64,000 nt of DNA from Hemerocallis citrina (Eukaryota; Streptophyta; Magnoliopsida; Asparagales; Asphodelaceae): positions 248,001 through 312,000 of the forward strand of contig JACEHZ010000207.1 of NCBI GenBank assembly GCA_017893485.1, given 5' to 3'. The stretch's first letter is position 1. Every line of letters starts with the position of its first letter. Positions 11,665 through 22,670 of the stretch are shown piece by piece. The position numbers were made by a program, and so were the translations under genes. The notes below the pieces were generated by a model. It was not told where the DNA came from. It did no database searches and was given only the letters and a program-made list of their open reading frames with translations.

Positions 11665-11796
11665 GATATTTTCTGTAATGGATGTATTTGAACAAAATTT
11701 TCTTTCTGAATGTAAAGGATTTAAATTTTGAATGAATAAAATTTTGTTGAAGCGATGTTATTTATGATGAATAATGATGAATTTTATGACTCAGAA

Positions 11797-12872
11797 ATGG
11801 CACAAAGGATCATGAACAGCGAAGGGAAAAACGGTGAGAATGGGCTGGATCTAGAGACTGAACTGGCTCGAGTCTATTAAACCCTAAATGCTGTCGCCGC
11901 AAACATCACTGGGAACATGCCAACAGGGGACCAGGGCCAGCAGTGCATGTTCCTGTGACAATCAGGTTGGTTGAATCATTCAAGAGGATGAAGCCACCGG
12001 TATTTGAAGGAAAGGCCAATCCAGACGCAGCTGACGACTGGATCAGACAGATCGAGACAGTTTTTGATGTACTAGAAATCCCAGAGGCTAGCAAGGTGAA
12101 ATTGGCTACCATTCAACCAGAAACGGATGCGGGTGTTTGGTGGCAATCGCTAAAACGGACCTTAGGCAATGTACAACTCTCTTGGGAGGATTTTCTTGAC
12201 GAATTCAGGAGCCACTATTTTCCATTGGACATTCAGAAAAAGAAAGCCATGGAATTTCTGAGCTTGCAGCAGGGCAGTATGTCGGTACGGGAATATGAGA
12301 CCAGGTTCAACCAGCTCTCCCGGTACGCGCCTGAAATGGTACAAGATGAAGCCAAGATAGCGCGTAAATTTGAGCAAGGCTTGAGACCAAGTCTGAGATC
12401 CAGGATACCTTTGGGCATTCGAAGGTTTGAGAAGCTAGCCAGAAGGGCCGCTGCAACTGTGTCTGACATGAACCGGTTCCAGGCTGTGCAAGTCAAGCAT
12501 AACAATTGGAGTACGGGCAAAAGGCCTGCAGCACCAAGCAACTACAGAAGTCAGCCCCCAGCTCAATGCTTCAAACCAACTGGAGCTAATGCCGTTGCAG
12601 TGGCAGGAAGAGTACCCATGTGCTTCAGATATGGAGAGTCAGGCCACATATCTACTGGGTGCACCAAGCCACAGTCGGTTAAGATTTGTTTTCTGTGTGG
12701 CAAGGAGGGCCACTTCGAGTTTGATTGCCCTCAGCGTCAACGGGGAGGACCGAGTCGGTAGCAGTCCAACCCTGGGCAAAAGCAGTTCAAGCGAGGATGG
12801 GTGTTCGCCTTAACAGAGGCAGATGCAGATGATGTGGACCATGTAATCACTGGTAAGGAAGATGAAGCCTAG
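11797..12872 (+). pseudogene. gag: Gag of the chromovirus, frameshifted
   Basis: Starts at ATG 11797, hits TAA at 11878, and shifts frame near 11940, after which a 272-codon frame carries the Retrotrans_gag domain (PF03732): ADDWIRQIETVF, AGVWWQSLKR, FLDEFRSHYFP and the MSVREYETRFNQLSRYAP motif. Two zinc knuckles follow. The second is intact (CFLCGKEGHFEFDC); the first has lost its second Cys (CFRYGESGHISTGC). TAG at 12759 interrupts the tail, which runs on in frame to TAG 12870. Gag would package element RNA in the cytoplasm; this copy cannot make full-length protein. Confidence 0.92.
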
Positions 12873-12969
12873 TTTTTTTGTTGCCTTTTCCACTTATGTA
12901 ATAAACGTTATGTAATGAGAGCACTCATATGTAGCAGGAGACATTCTAATAAATTGAATAAAAGCTTGA

Positions 12970-13209
12970 GTGTTATTTAATACGGGATCATCGCACACTT
13001 TTGTGTCACCCTTATTTGCAAAAAGATTGGGAGTTGAACCTAAAAATTTTCCTGGCAAGGTTTTATCGGTGGCTACTCCGTCAGGAGGGAACTTGACAAC
13101 CGATCGATACTATGAAGGGTGTGATCTCGAAATCGGAGGCAAACTCTTGGGCATCGACCTCATTGAATTGGCAGTTCTTGGAGTCGACATCATTATTGGC
13201 ATAGACTAG
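12970..13209 (+). pseudogene. Aspartic protease domain, catalytic Asp lost
   Basis: The retropepsin-like motif reads LFNTGSSHTFVS where DTGSSHTF is expected, so the catalytic Asp is Asn (GAT to AAT, a G-to-A change). The domain continues to LGVDIIIGID and is stopped by TAG at 13207, where the family has Trp. It is separated from gag by about 100 bp of AT-rich sequence with stops in all frames. Confidence 0.85.
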
Positions 13210-14190
13210 ATGTCAGTTTACAGTGTCACTATTGAATGCAAGAGCAAAGAAATCGTGGTGAAGGCTCCAGGAGAACCAGCTATTACATTCCAAGGTAAGA
13301 GAAAGTGTAAGCAGTTGGTAGCAGCTTTGTCAGACCAGAAAGTTCCAGAAGAAGTGAAGCAGATCCCAGTTATCCGAGATTTTCCAGCTGTATTTCTTGA
13401 TGATCTACCAGGGCTTCCCCCTCATCGAGATATAGAGTTCAGCATCACTATTCAACCAAGAAGTGCACCAATTTCCAAGCACCATACAGAATGGCACCAA
13501 TTGAACAAGATGAGATCAAGAAGCAGATCGAAGAATTGTTAAGCAAAGAATTCATCAGGCCAAGTGCATCACCGTGAGGAGCCCCAGTTCTTTTGGTAAA
13601 GAAGAAGGATGGATCAATGAGGATGTGCAAGGTTACTTTACAGAACAAGTACCCAATTCCTCGAATGGATAACTTGTTCTACCGTCTACAAGGAGCAGCT
13701 GTATTCTCCAAGATAGACTTGCGGTTAGGATATCACCAGGTCCAAGTGAAAGAAAAGGATGTGCACAAAACGGCTTTTCAAACCAGGCATGGTCACTATG
13801 AGTTTCAATCATGCCATTTGGAGTCACAAATGCACCGGCTATTTTCTTAGACATGATGAACAGAGTTTTGCAGCCTTTCATCGATTCTTTTGTCGTTGTA
13901 TTCATCAACGACATATTGGTCTATTCCAAGATAGAGGAAGAACATTCCAAGCACCTAGCAGAGGTTCTAAAGAAGCTACAGGAGCATCAGCTGTATGCGA
14001 AGTTATCCAAATGTGACTTTTGGAAAACCGAAGTTGCCTTCCTGGGTCACATCCTTTCTAAGGAAGGAGTAGCTACTGACCCGCAAAAAGTTGAAGCTGT
14101 GAAAGATTGGCCAAGACCGACCACAGTAAAAGAGATCAGGAGCTTTCTAGGCTTGACTGCATATTACAGAAGGTTCATTTAAGGTTACCC
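13210..14190 (+). pseudogene. pol: Reverse transcriptase domain, broken into three frames
   Basis: Pieces in order: [20 protein letters not shown]; after a frameshift near 13482, the fingers and palm ([44 protein letters not shown]); after a frameshift near 13806, [20 protein letters not shown]. The catalytic box reads FINDILVYS instead of FIDDILVYS, so one of the two metal-binding Asp residues is Asn. TGA at 13575 and TAA at 14180 are further stops. The thumb ends [11 protein letters not shown]. Confidence 0.92.
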
Positions 14191-14685
14191 CCAGCTAGTT
14201 GTGCCACTCACAGTGCTCACAAGGAAGAATGTGAGTTCAAATGGTCGGAGCAGTGTGAAACTAGTTTCCAAGAGTTAAAGAAAAGGTTGACTACCGCTCC
14301 CATATTGGTGTTGACAAGAGCAGGAGTCGACTATGATATCTACAGTGATGCTTCCCATCGCGGATTGGGCTGTGTGCTGATGCAGGAAGGGAAGGTAATA
14401 GCTTATGGGTCTAGGCAGCTGAGACCACATGAAAAAAATTACCCAACCCATGATTTGGAGCTGGCAGCAATCATCTTTGCTTTGAAGTAATGGAGGCATT
14501 ACGTGTACGGAGAGAAGGTCAATATGTACACGGATCATAAGAGTTTGAAGTATATATATCAGCAGAGAGACCTAAATCTGAGGCAAAGGAGATGGTTATA
14601 AGTGTTGGAGGACATCCGACCAGAGATTAAATACCATCTAGGCAAGGCAAATGTTGTGGCAGATGCGCTCAGCAGAAAGTGAAGT
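14191..14685 (+). pseudogene. RNase H domain of chromovirus pol
   Basis: [20 protein letters not shown] through [20 protein letters not shown] and the [18 protein letters not shown] motif, then [13 protein letters not shown] and KANVVADALSRK: the usual RNase H core with Asp, Glu and Asp ligands visible. TAA at 14488, TAA at 14599 and TGA at 14680 break the frame. Confidence 0.9.
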
Positions 14686-15640
14686 TTGTCCCAGCTGATC
14701 ACAACTCAGAAGGAATTGGTAGAGGAGCTTGATCGAGCAAGAATTGAAGTGGTTTTGCAAGGTTTGGGAGCTTCCTTGGCTCAGTTGAGGATTCAGCCTA
14801 TCTTGAGAGACAGTATTATCGACGGTCAGAAGGCAGATCAAGAGATCCAGAAGATGATAGAACAGGTTGGTATTGGCAAGTTGGCAGAGTTCCAGGTGAA
14901 GGATGCAGTGTTGTGGTATGGCAAGCGGCTATGTGTAGCATATCTAGCAGAACTGAAGGAAAGTATTCTTCACGAAGCACATGCCACTTTGTTATCAGTA
15001 CATCCAGAGAGTACCAAATGTACAAGGATATAAAGCTATACTTCTGGTGGCCAGGGATGAAGCGTGATGTAGCCGAGTTCGTTGCCAAGTGTGCAGTTTG
15101 TGAGCAGGTCAAGGCAGAGAATCAGAAGCCTGGCAGTTTGTTGCAGCCATTACCCATCCCGAAGTAGAAATGGGATTGTATCAGCATGGATTTCATCACA
15201 GGTTTACCCAAGAGTTCCAAAGACAATGATACAATTTGGTTGATATTGGACTGACTCTCCAAATCGGCTCACTTCTTGGCAATGAAGCTTACTTGGTCAA
15301 TGGAGAAGCTGGCAGAGTTGTATGTTGGTGAAATTGTGAAGCTTCATGGAGTTCCACTGTCAATTGTATCCGATCGAGATGCCCGTTTCACGTCACTCTT
15401 TTGGAGAAGTCTTCAAGCAGCTATGGGGACAAAGACCGATTTCAATATCGCCTTTCATCCTCAAACTGATGGGCAGACTGAGAGATTCAACAGGGTGCTG
15501 GAAGATATGTTGAGGTGCTGTGTGTTGGATTTCGGTGGCAGCTGGGAGAGGCATTTAGCTCTTGTGGAATTTGCATACAATAACAGTTTTCAGGCAAGCA
15601 TTGAGATGGCGCCATATGAAGCTCTATATGGAAGGAAATG
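14686..15640 (+). pseudogene. Integrase (HHCC and catalytic core), nonsense-bearing
   Basis: The zinc-binding segment shows HEAHATLLSVH and CAVCEQVKAE, separated by a frameshift near 15010. The catalytic core has MDFITGLP, VSDRDARFTSLFW and HPQTDGQTERFNRVLEDML, giving the D, D and E of the DDE triad. TAG at 15166 (where Trp is usual), TGA at 15252 (CGA to TGA) and TGA at 15639 interrupt it. Confidence 0.92.
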
Positions 15641-15698
15641 AAGGACATCGGTTTGTTGGTATGAAATAAGGGAGCGGCAGCTGTATGGACCAAAGATT

Positions 15699-16304
15699 GT
15701 GCAGCAGACCTCAGAAAAGATCGAGCTGATTAGGAAGAGGTTGGTCGACGCACAGAGCAGGCAAAAGAGTTGCACCGACAACTGGAGGAGAGACATGAAG
15801 TTTGATGAAGGTCATTATGTCTTCGTGAAGGTGTCTCCGACTAAAGGAGTGATTCGGTTCGAAAGGAGAGGAAAATTAGCCCCGAGATACATTGGGACCT
15901 GCAAGATATTGAAGAGAATTGGGAAGACGACTTACCGGTTAGAACTACTAGAAGAGTTGGCCCAAGTGCACAATGTCTTTCATGTGTCCATGCTACAAGG
16001 TTATGTCCCAGATCCGAGTCATCATTTGCCAGAGGTACCAGAAGGGTTGCAATTAGATCTGAGCTATGCTGAGCGTCCCATTGAGATCGTGGATCGTCGA
16101 GAAAAGGTCTTGAGAAACAAGATGAAACCTATGGTCAAATTCATTTGGAGGAACCAGTTTGTTGAGGAGGCCACTTGGGAATCAGAGGAAAAGATGATGA
16201 AAAATCACCCTGAACTCTTCCACCAAAATTTTTTAAAACTTTTCTTTTCTTTCTTTGTACTTTTCTCGCTCCTAAGTGTAGTTCCGGGGACGGAACTATT
16301 CTAA
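15699..16304 (+). pseudogene. Integrase C-terminus with chromodomain
   Basis: An open 201-codon frame continuing the integrase after TGA 15639. It holds the GPY/F-like segment (GKLAPRYIGTCKILKRIGK), VHNVFHVSMLQGYVPDPSH, and then a chromodomain-like module (PIEIVDRREKVLRNK, VKFIWRNQFVEEATWESEE). In chromoviruses this module directs insertion into modified chromatin. The tail (LFFSFFVLFSLLSVV) is hydrophobic sequence before the stop at 16302. Its position just upstream of the PPT is normal. Confidence 0.9.
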
Positions 16305-16315
16305 GGAGGGAGTGT

Positions 16316-19300
16316 TGTAATACCCCACATTTTTATTTTAAGTAAAAATACATTTTTAATTTTTGCACATATGATGCATGTGCAAAAAAAATATTCTCAT
16401 TTTGTTACTCTCATTATCTATTTTAAAGCATGCATGATTTTATTTAGCATTTTTAGTTAATCCATTGACCTAAAGATTAAATTCTAGCCCATTAGGAGAA
16501 GTGCCCACTAGGATAATTAAATTAATTAATTAGAAAAGAGCCCATGAATCAAGCCCATTAGTAAAATCACAAATTTAAGTTGAGCTTGGACTAATACATG
16601 ACAAGTTACAACTTTTAGTACACATTTAGAATTATAGAAATGTATTTATATTTGTATGTGCATGTGTGCATGCACATACATGTTGTTGGCCGGATGTGCA
16701 CCTAGGTTGTGGCCGGTTTTTGAGAGGGGAGAAGAAGGGTTGGGGGTTGAGATGATGAAGGGTTGGGAGCTTGAAAAGGTGGGAGTTTTGGGAGTTTGAG
16801 AATTTTACATTTTAGGCCCTAACAATACCCTATAAATAGAACCCCTTTTCCTACTTCTCTTTTGCACCAAAAACAATATCAAAATAGAAGAAAGAAAGAA
16901 AAGAAACAGAGTAAGAGAGTTTTTGTACTTGAAGGAGCTATTGCTAGGAGAAGGAGCTCTTGCTAGGAGGAGAAGTCTTACTAGGAGCTAGGAGTTGCTT
17001 TGGAGCTAGAAGTGGTGTTCCATCTTTCTTGTCATTGTTCAAACTTCATTTTAAGGTGGTGATCCTATGCTTTCTAATTGTAGGGATTGCATGCTTTATG
17101 AGTAGTATAAGTTTGATATGTTAATTAGAAGATAAATTCATATTTTTTATGTATGCCAAATTGTAGAAATATTACTATTGATTAAGAAACAAAAACATTG
17201 TCTTGTTGCTTAGAAATGAGAACAAAAAGTAAGGAGAAACTTTCATTTGCTTGTTAATTTACAAATATAGAAACTAGAAATTGTGAAATTATTTGGAGAG
17301 ATTTTATTGAGGTTAAAGAGGAGTTTTGTAAAATAAAGTGGGTGGTTTCATTATTTTTCTAATGTAGAATATGCATGCTAATAATCAAGAAAAATGAGTA
17401 GTACAGAAATTTTGATGCGCTAAAGTAGAACAAATCTATATTTGGATGTAGTATAGTAAATCACGAATGGTACATTAATTAACATCATGTTAGTTGATAA
17501 AGAGAAAAAGAAATAATTGGTGAAATTGTCATAAACTAGTACACATGAATAAAGAGATGTGATTATTGAATACTTGTTGAGATTACTTTTGATAAACAAA
17601 TGAACTTTTGCAAAAAGATAAATTTTGATATGCATAACTGCTTTTGTTGGAAATTGCTAGTTGTTTAAAATAAAGAAACTTATTGCTTATTCATAAAAGA
17701 GAAGAGATAAATTGTGTAATTTAGATGTTTGTACAAAAATATGTTTTTTTTTTAAATTATGAATTACTGTGAAGAATTAAACTCAGTATAGATGAACACA
17801 CTACAATCTAATGAAAGATTGAATCAAGAGAAAAAATCGAGTTCTGTGAAGGAAATAGAATAACAGAAAGATTGAACAAAACATACGGGCATATTTTATG
17901 TATCAGTAAATGCATATGGATTTCTTGGTTAGCAAAGGCTCTTTAGAACCATCACTATAGCGTGCCTCTATCCCGGGTTACGAGTTCGAAACTCGGCAAA
18001 CCCTTTTTATTTTTTTTCTTTGTTTTAAATCCTACCGCAGAGAATTGGTATTAGGGGTTTTGAGTGCTCATTTGAAGCACTGAGTCCATGTGGACTTACT
18101 GGCTAGTGGGTGGGAGTCTTGGGGCGTCACTGTAGTTGGCGCACGGCTTGGGTTCGAAACCCGTGGGTTGCATCCTTTTTTTTTCTTTGATTATTTTTGG
18201 GGAAATTTCGGTGGACTTTAAATGGAAAGATTTGCAGAAAAGAATAATGAAATTTTTTCTATAAATGAAATAGAGTGTTAAAAAAGAGTTGCAATTGTTT
18301 TAGTAAGATTTGATATACAAATTAAGAAAAATATGAGATATACAAAATAAGAAAAATTCATATTTGAGATAGGAAGTAAAATTGTAACTTAGGTAAAGAG
18401 TGTAAAATTCACTTTTTTTTTTGAAGAAGATAAAAATGTGTTTGTGTGAAATGAATTCTTTTGGAAAGATTGTACTCTTATTTGGATTAAGAATTTCTTT
18501 GTCGTAATTGAGATGCATTGTATGAGCTTGAATTTAATCATAAAATTTCATGTGATGAAGTTGCAAGAAGTGTTTTTACTTATAAAGTATATGGATAAAT
18601 AACTAGATCATGAATAGTGACGAGACTATGTTTATTTTGTGAATAAGTCGAAAGATGAAAATATCTAGGTTTAAGACATGTTTATTAAAGGGTATGTGTA
18701 CCCATGATTCTTGTACATGAGAAATTGTGAATTTAGAATTAGTACGACCTCGAGTACCGACACTATTGAAATAAAAGATTTTGAGATATGGCTATGGAAA
18801 TGTTGATTAAGTCCGGTAAGAGGTAGAACTAATTCTAGGCTTTGAAATTTATTCACGTCTTGAACTAAATAATTAGGCACATAAGTGAAGATGTAGTAAA
18901 CTTGGGCAAACGTAAGTGGGTGCTTCTATATAGTCGGCGGTAGATCTCCGTGGCTATATACCCAGTCGGCGGACTGTGGTTGCTCTGTGGGAGATGGGTT
19001 GTTATTTTTAAAATCCGAGACTTAGCGTAGTCGGGTGGATAGTTTGCCGTCTCCAATGTATATACATATACCGGGGCTATGGGGCACTTACAGGATGATT
19101 CGCACGATGAGGGATCCGTTATAATAGCCAGCGAGGCTGAGATCCTTAGTCGTGGAATGATCTAAACCTTGCTTTATTACTGGGTAGTTTCATGGCAAGG
19201 GATCGAACCCTTTATTGTGGAGAACGTAGGTGCTTGCCCTCGGACCTATGTAGTATGGGATGCATAGAATCAGAACAAGTGTGCATTAGTGTCATCGTAG

Positions 19301-19731
19301 TATAAAATGTGTGCATTAGGCATTAAGGCATCGCATACACTTACATCTTTAGCGTAGTCACAATTTAACACCTTATTGTTTATTCAACTTTTGTGATTTT
19401 GTTAAAGTAATGAGATCGTTATATGTACGGTATAGAGAGGATAGCCGAGTATAATATTTTCATCAGTTGTAAGTGACTGACTTGTCTACAGCTTGATATG
19501 CAGGTAATGGACTTTTCCATGAAGATGTTATGATGAAGTGATGATTTACATTGTTAAAATTGTATAAGTTGTATTTTATTTCATTGTTGTACTTTTTCGC
19601 TGTGTAAACAAGTGTATTGAACTCTAATGTATTATTGAAAAAGTTTTAATTTCCTTGTAAAATTGTACGAAGTGAAGTAAAGATCCTGTGAAATCTCGAA
19701 TTCGGTCTTATTTGAAATTCGGGGCATTACA
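16316..19731 (+). repeat. 3' LTR of the chromovirus (3.4 kb)
   Basis: Begins TGTAATACCCC after the PPT AAGGAGGGAG (a start at 16313, TGTTGTAATACC, is the alternative) and ends GGGGCATTACA, so the ends are inverted TGTAAT/ATTACA. It carries both tRNA-like modules (17926-17994, 18100-18162). It is uninterrupted and shows the empty sites for both insertions in the 5' LTR. Confidence 0.92.
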
Positions 19732-19987
19732 ATTTAAAACGTGTAACGCACGTGCATAATCAATTTTCAATATTTTTTAACACCAAACATACACATATGT
19801 TGCACGTACAACTCAAATTCTACTTATAAATACGTGCATTGCACGTACAAATCTAGCATTTTCTTCAAAAAAAATTTCATTTATGTGCAATGCACGTCCA
19901 GCTCCAAAACTATTTCTTAACACATATATCGCACGTGAAAATCTTTCAACTCTTATCAAAACGTGCATCGCACATGAAAAATACTAG
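19732..19987 (+). mobile_element. Helitron 3' terminal fragment
   Basis: AT-rich sequence with repeated ACGTGCAATGCACGT-type palindromes, ending ATACTAG followed by T. CTAG followed by host T is the canonical Helitron 3' end. The 5' part is absent because the chromovirus LTR abuts it. Confidence 0.6.
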
Positions 19988-20770
19988 TTTGTGATTATGG
20001 GACAGTTTCAAAATTATTAGTGCTCGTGGGCTAATTTGTGCCACGTCAGCAGCGGTCACTATTCTCATTAGCGACTTATTCATTTTGAAAGTAGCTAATG
20101 AGAATAACAACCTATGTTTTAAATTTTTTTGAATTTTTTGTTTGCTGGTGCTATTCTCTCTAGCGACTTTAGTATATATAAGGTCGCTAAAGGGATTAGC
20201 GACCTCAAATGAATGTATTGAGATATTTAGCGATTTCTAGAGAGCTTTGCTCCCTTGGAAAAAAAATTTATAACTGTGGTGGTTATTGGGAATAGCGACT
20301 TTAGTATATTTCGGTCGTTATTCACAATAGCGACCTCAGTAGGAAACACAATCTCCTTGTTCTTAGTAAAATTTGCAAATAGTTACACAACTAAGTTCTC
20401 TATTCGGAATAGTGACCTTAGTGCAATTAAGGTCTCTATTCCGAATAGCGACCTTTGTACAGCTAAGGTTGCTATTCGGAATAGTGACCTCAGTTTCAAA
20501 AATAAATTGATTGTTATTTTTTCAAAGAGCAAAAGATGTCTAGATTTTGCTAAGTGTTATAATGCAGTTCATTAAAGGTCGCTAATTTCATTAGCGACTA
20601 ATATTTTAAAACAGATATCGCTATTCCCATTAGCAACTTTCAGAATGAAGAGGTCTCTAATGAGAATAGCGGTCGCTGCTGATGTAGAACAAAGTATCCC
20701 ACGAGCACTAATAGTTTTGAAACTGGCGCATAATCTAAATATTTTCAAAAAGTGGCCTATTACGGAAAAA
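19988..20770. mobile_element. TIR element A with GTCGCTAA-type palindrome arrays
   Basis: The left end GATTATGGGACAGTTTCAAA is mirrored by the right end TTTGAAACTGGCGCATAATC near 20724; the right TIR continues to GGCCTATTACGG (20765), while the left outer TIR is lost at the Helitron junction. The interior is a series of short inverted motifs (TTAGCGAC / GTCGCTAA, GAATAGCGACC). A 106-codon frame at 20255 is a translation of these repeats, not a gene. No transposase. Confidence 0.6.
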
Positions 20771-20809
20771 GACTCTTTAGTTTTGGGGGATATGAGGGAC
20801 CAGCAGTGT

Positions 20810-22218
20810 GTGGAATTTTTTTGTCGTAATAGGCCATTATTTGAAAATATTTACGATTATGGGCCAGTTTCAAAACTATTAGCGCCCGCGGGCTACTTTG
20901 TGCCACGTCAGCAGCGACCGCTATTCTCATTAGCTGTAACACCCCGTGTTAAAATATATAATAATATATAATAATATATAAGATGAATTGGCTGTTGCCC
21001 TATAAGAGTTCCTATGGGGGATGTTGTATGAGGATTTAATAAATCAAAATGTGTAATGATGAGGGGGGCCCACCTGAAGAAGAGAAGCAACATTTGTTGC
21101 TTTGACTTCAGTCAGCCACGGCTGACGTGGCATGTGGTGGGGGCTCGCCTGAATTTGAAAGCAGTGACAACTGCTCTGTCTTCCCACGTGGCTGGGGCCC
21201 ACCACTGGGGGCTTCGGCTGCTGTGTGTCTTGTGCGTTTCTCGAGAGAGAGGACAGGAAGAATTGTGAAAAATTGTCCCACATCGGGAATACAAATAAAT
21301 TAATTAACTATAAATAATAATGTCTATGATCAAGAGTCACCAATCCGGTTAACCACCTTTTGAGAGGCAGCCTGTGGTGGGCAGTTGTACTAATAAATAA
21401 ATAGTTTGTCTGATAAATTGTATAAATTGTCTGAGTTTGGGGCAGAGACGTTACATTAGCGAACTCTTCATTTTGAAAGTCGCTAATGAAAGTAGCGGCC
21501 TATGTTTTAAAATATTTGGAATTTTTTGTTTGTTGTCGCTATTCCCACTAGCGACCTCAAATGAATGTATTGAGATACTTAGCGATTTCAAAAGAGTTTT
21601 TGTTCTCTTATGAAAAAAATATATTTAAAACTGATGTTGCTATTGGGAATAGTGACCTTAGTATACTTCGGTCGTTATTCACAATAGCGACCTCAGTAGA
21701 AAACTCAGTCTCCTTATTCTTTGTAAAATAGTCACACAATTAAGACATCTATTCGGAATAGCAACCTTAGTACAATAAAGGTATCTATTCCGAATAGCGA
21801 TCATAGTGCAACTAAGGTCTCTATTCCAAATAGCGACCTTTGTACAACTAAGGTTGCTATTCCGAATAGCGACCTCAGTTCCAAAAAAAAATTGATTGTT
21901 ACTTTTCATAGAAAAGAAACTCTCTAGATTTTGCTAAGTGTTAGAATACAGTTCATTAAAAGTCGTTAATTTCATTAGCGACTTTATATATGCTTTGGTC
22001 GCTAATAGGCATAGCTACAATAAATAAAAAATTCCAAATAATTTAAAACATAGACCGATATTCTCATTAGCAGTTTTCAAAATAAAGAGATCGCTACTGA
22101 GAATAGTGATCGCTGCTGACGTGATACAAAATAACCTATGAGTCGTTAATAATTTTGAAATTGACTCATATTTGCAAATATTTTTTAAAAAGTGGCCTAT
22201 TACGGCAAAATATTCCAC
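20810..22218. mobile_element. TIR element B, related to A, with nested solo LTR
   Basis: Ends GTGGAATTTTTTTGTCGTAATAGG and its complement CCTATTACGGCAAAATATTCCAC, followed inward by the same CAGTTTCAAAACTATTAGC block as element A and the same GCGACC palindrome series. No target duplication is evident, so the superfamily is uncertain (MULE-like by TIR length). Interrupted at 20935-21455. Confidence 0.6.
20935..21455. mobile_element. Small solo LTR (521 bp)
   Basis: Starts TGTAACACCCCG and ends GCAGAGACGTTACA, flanked by the perfect 5-bp duplication TTAGC (20930-20934, 21456-21460). It contains GTCCCACATCGGG near 21277, a motif common in plant LTRs. No internal domain and no second LTR. Confidence 0.88.
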
Positions 22219-22670
22219 TTGTGAGTGGATGGATATTTATTTGTGGATGCTGCTTTAATTAATCTGGAAGAAAGAAAAAAAATTGTGATGGTGTGCATAG
22301 CTTTGGTTATGTAGCGCCAAAAAAGTTTGGTTTCAGATAATAACATCCTCGTCTTATCAATTCTTGAGAGCCTTGATTTAATTGGGGATATTAAGAGCAT
22401 CTCCAAGGAATCTTTAAATTCACTAAGCATCGACAATTTTGACTAACGACTTTCAATTTGGCTCTTCAATGGCTAGCTAAATTGGCTCGTTATTGTGTCG
22501 ATCGTGAACAATGCTAGGCAAAATGGAGAGGGAGAAGGGGGGTCGGCAAAATTTAAAAATTGGGAAAAAAATTAGCCAACGGCTAGAATCTCAACGGATG
22601 TATTTTACCCTCTAAAAAACATCTAAAATTGCAGACTACCACCATTACTTCAACTTTCTTCTATAGATTT

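Larger units (their letters stand above)
5461..19731 (+). mobile_element. Tekay/Del-type chromovirus (Ty3/gypsy), decayed
   Basis: Chromovirus with 3.4-kb LTRs, a PBS complementary to initiator Met-tRNA, a leader ORF, gag, protease, RT-RNase H, integrase and a C-terminal chromodomain in that order, then PPT AAGGAGGGAG and the 3' LTR. Its first about 1.08 kb of 5' LTR lies beyond the Tat insertion, left of the window. Every pol domain is broken by nonsense codons or frameshifts, so it cannot be autonomous. Confidence 0.92.

Noticed and set aside
20255..20575. 106-codon frame with repeated RNSDL units
   Set aside because: Direct translation of the GCGACC palindrome series; mirrored on the other strand at 21679-21909.
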